From the NCBI RefSeq assembly GCF_028769735.1, contig NC_088178.1, positions 6,700,001 through 6,764,000 of the forward strand: a stretch of DNA of 64,000 bases, given 5' to 3'. The position numbers and the translations under genes were made by a program. Shown piece after piece: positions 63,648 through 64,000 of the stretch (position 1 is the first letter of the stretch; each line of letters starts with the position of its first letter). Source of the stretch: Zonotrichia leucophrys gambelii (Eukaryota > Chordata > Aves > Passeriformes > Passerellidae). The notes below the pieces were generated by a model. It saw only the letters and a program-made list of their open reading frames with translations, made no database searches and had not been told where the DNA came from.

Positions 63648-64000
63648 TCTTCAGACTGGAAAAAAACGAGGCTTTGGGAAAAGGTTATAGCAGCCTTCCA
63701 GTGCCTAAAGGTGCTCAAGGAGAGGTGGAGAAGGACTTTAGACAAAGAGGGCCTGGGGGGACAGGACAAGGGGAAATGGCTTCAAACTTAGAAGATATCA
63801 GATACTGGGGAAGCAGCTCTTCCCTGTGAGGGAGGGGAGGCCCTGCCACAGAGTGCTCAGAGAAGCTGTGGCTGCCCCTGGATCCCTGGAAGCATCCAAG
63901 ACCAGGCTGGATGGGGCATGGAGTAACCTGGGATAGTGGACGGTATCCCTGCCCATGGCAGAGGGTGAAACGAGATGAATTTAAGGTTCCTTCCAACCCA
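63648..64000 (+). repeat. CR1 LINE 3' end, running off the window
   Basis: 'ttatagcagccttccagtgc', 'acaggacaaggggaaatggc', 'cagagaagctgtggctgccc' and 'aaggttccttccaaccca' at the window edge. Lies in the intron upstream of the first visible HMCN1 exon. Confidence 0.9.

Noticed and set aside
1..64000. tRNA, rRNA, CRISPR arrays or bacterial operons
   Set aside because: No cloverleaf, rRNA core sequence or spaced short direct repeats were seen; the window is a vertebrate intron-exon landscape.

Overview
The window is a stretch of bird DNA, most likely from a songbird (Passeriformes). The evidence is about twenty fragments of the avian CR1 LINE, with the familiar 3' end 'ggctttaaggtcccttccaacc' core and short ATTCTGTG-type tails, plus at least two bird-type retroviral LTR remnants. 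One gene fills nearly the whole window: HMCN1 (hemicentin-1, also called fibulin-6), on the minus strand, N-terminal end at the right. I assembled 38 coding exons between 63336 and 470. All have AG/GT splice borders and all phases join. They give 5897 coding bases: two bases finishing a split codon, then 1965 codons without a stop. Against my memory of the human protein this runs from about residue 90 to about residue 2055 of roughly 5635. The first exon(s) (start codon, signal peptide, start of the VWA domain) lie to the right of the window. The remaining Ig, thrombospondin, G2F/nidogen-like and EGF parts lie to the left.

Right to left, the protein layout is as follows. Exons at 63266-58227 encode the rest of the VWA domain. 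Exons at 50773-45968 encode the conserved linker between VWA and Ig repeats. Exons from 45710 to 470 encode Ig domains 1-17 complete and the first half of Ig 18. Every boundary between Ig domains is a phase-1 intron. Within domains the exon structure varies: Ig 2, 9, 13 and 14 are single exons, while the others are split at different places and in all three phases.

The introns hold the rest of the content. CR1 pieces number about sixteen on the plus strand (antisense to HMCN1) and about six on the minus strand. There is a well-preserved passerine-type solo LTR at 38515-38915, an ERVL-type LTR remnant near 51280-51652, and two weaker LTR candidates at 21420-21880 and 59411-59735. A 128-bp inverted repeat (35616-35743 / 36638-36765) and some small tandem repeats complete the list. 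No second protein-coding gene, tRNA, rRNA or CRISPR array is seen.

I found no clearly new biological system. The items most worth a second look are the nearly uninterrupted 128-bp inverted repeat in one intron, the CpG-rich Ig 2 exon hemmed in by a CR1 and an LTR within about 55 bp of each splice site, an apparent 8-residue contraction in Ig 17, and an LTR-like unit in sense orientation with TATA and AATAAA signals.
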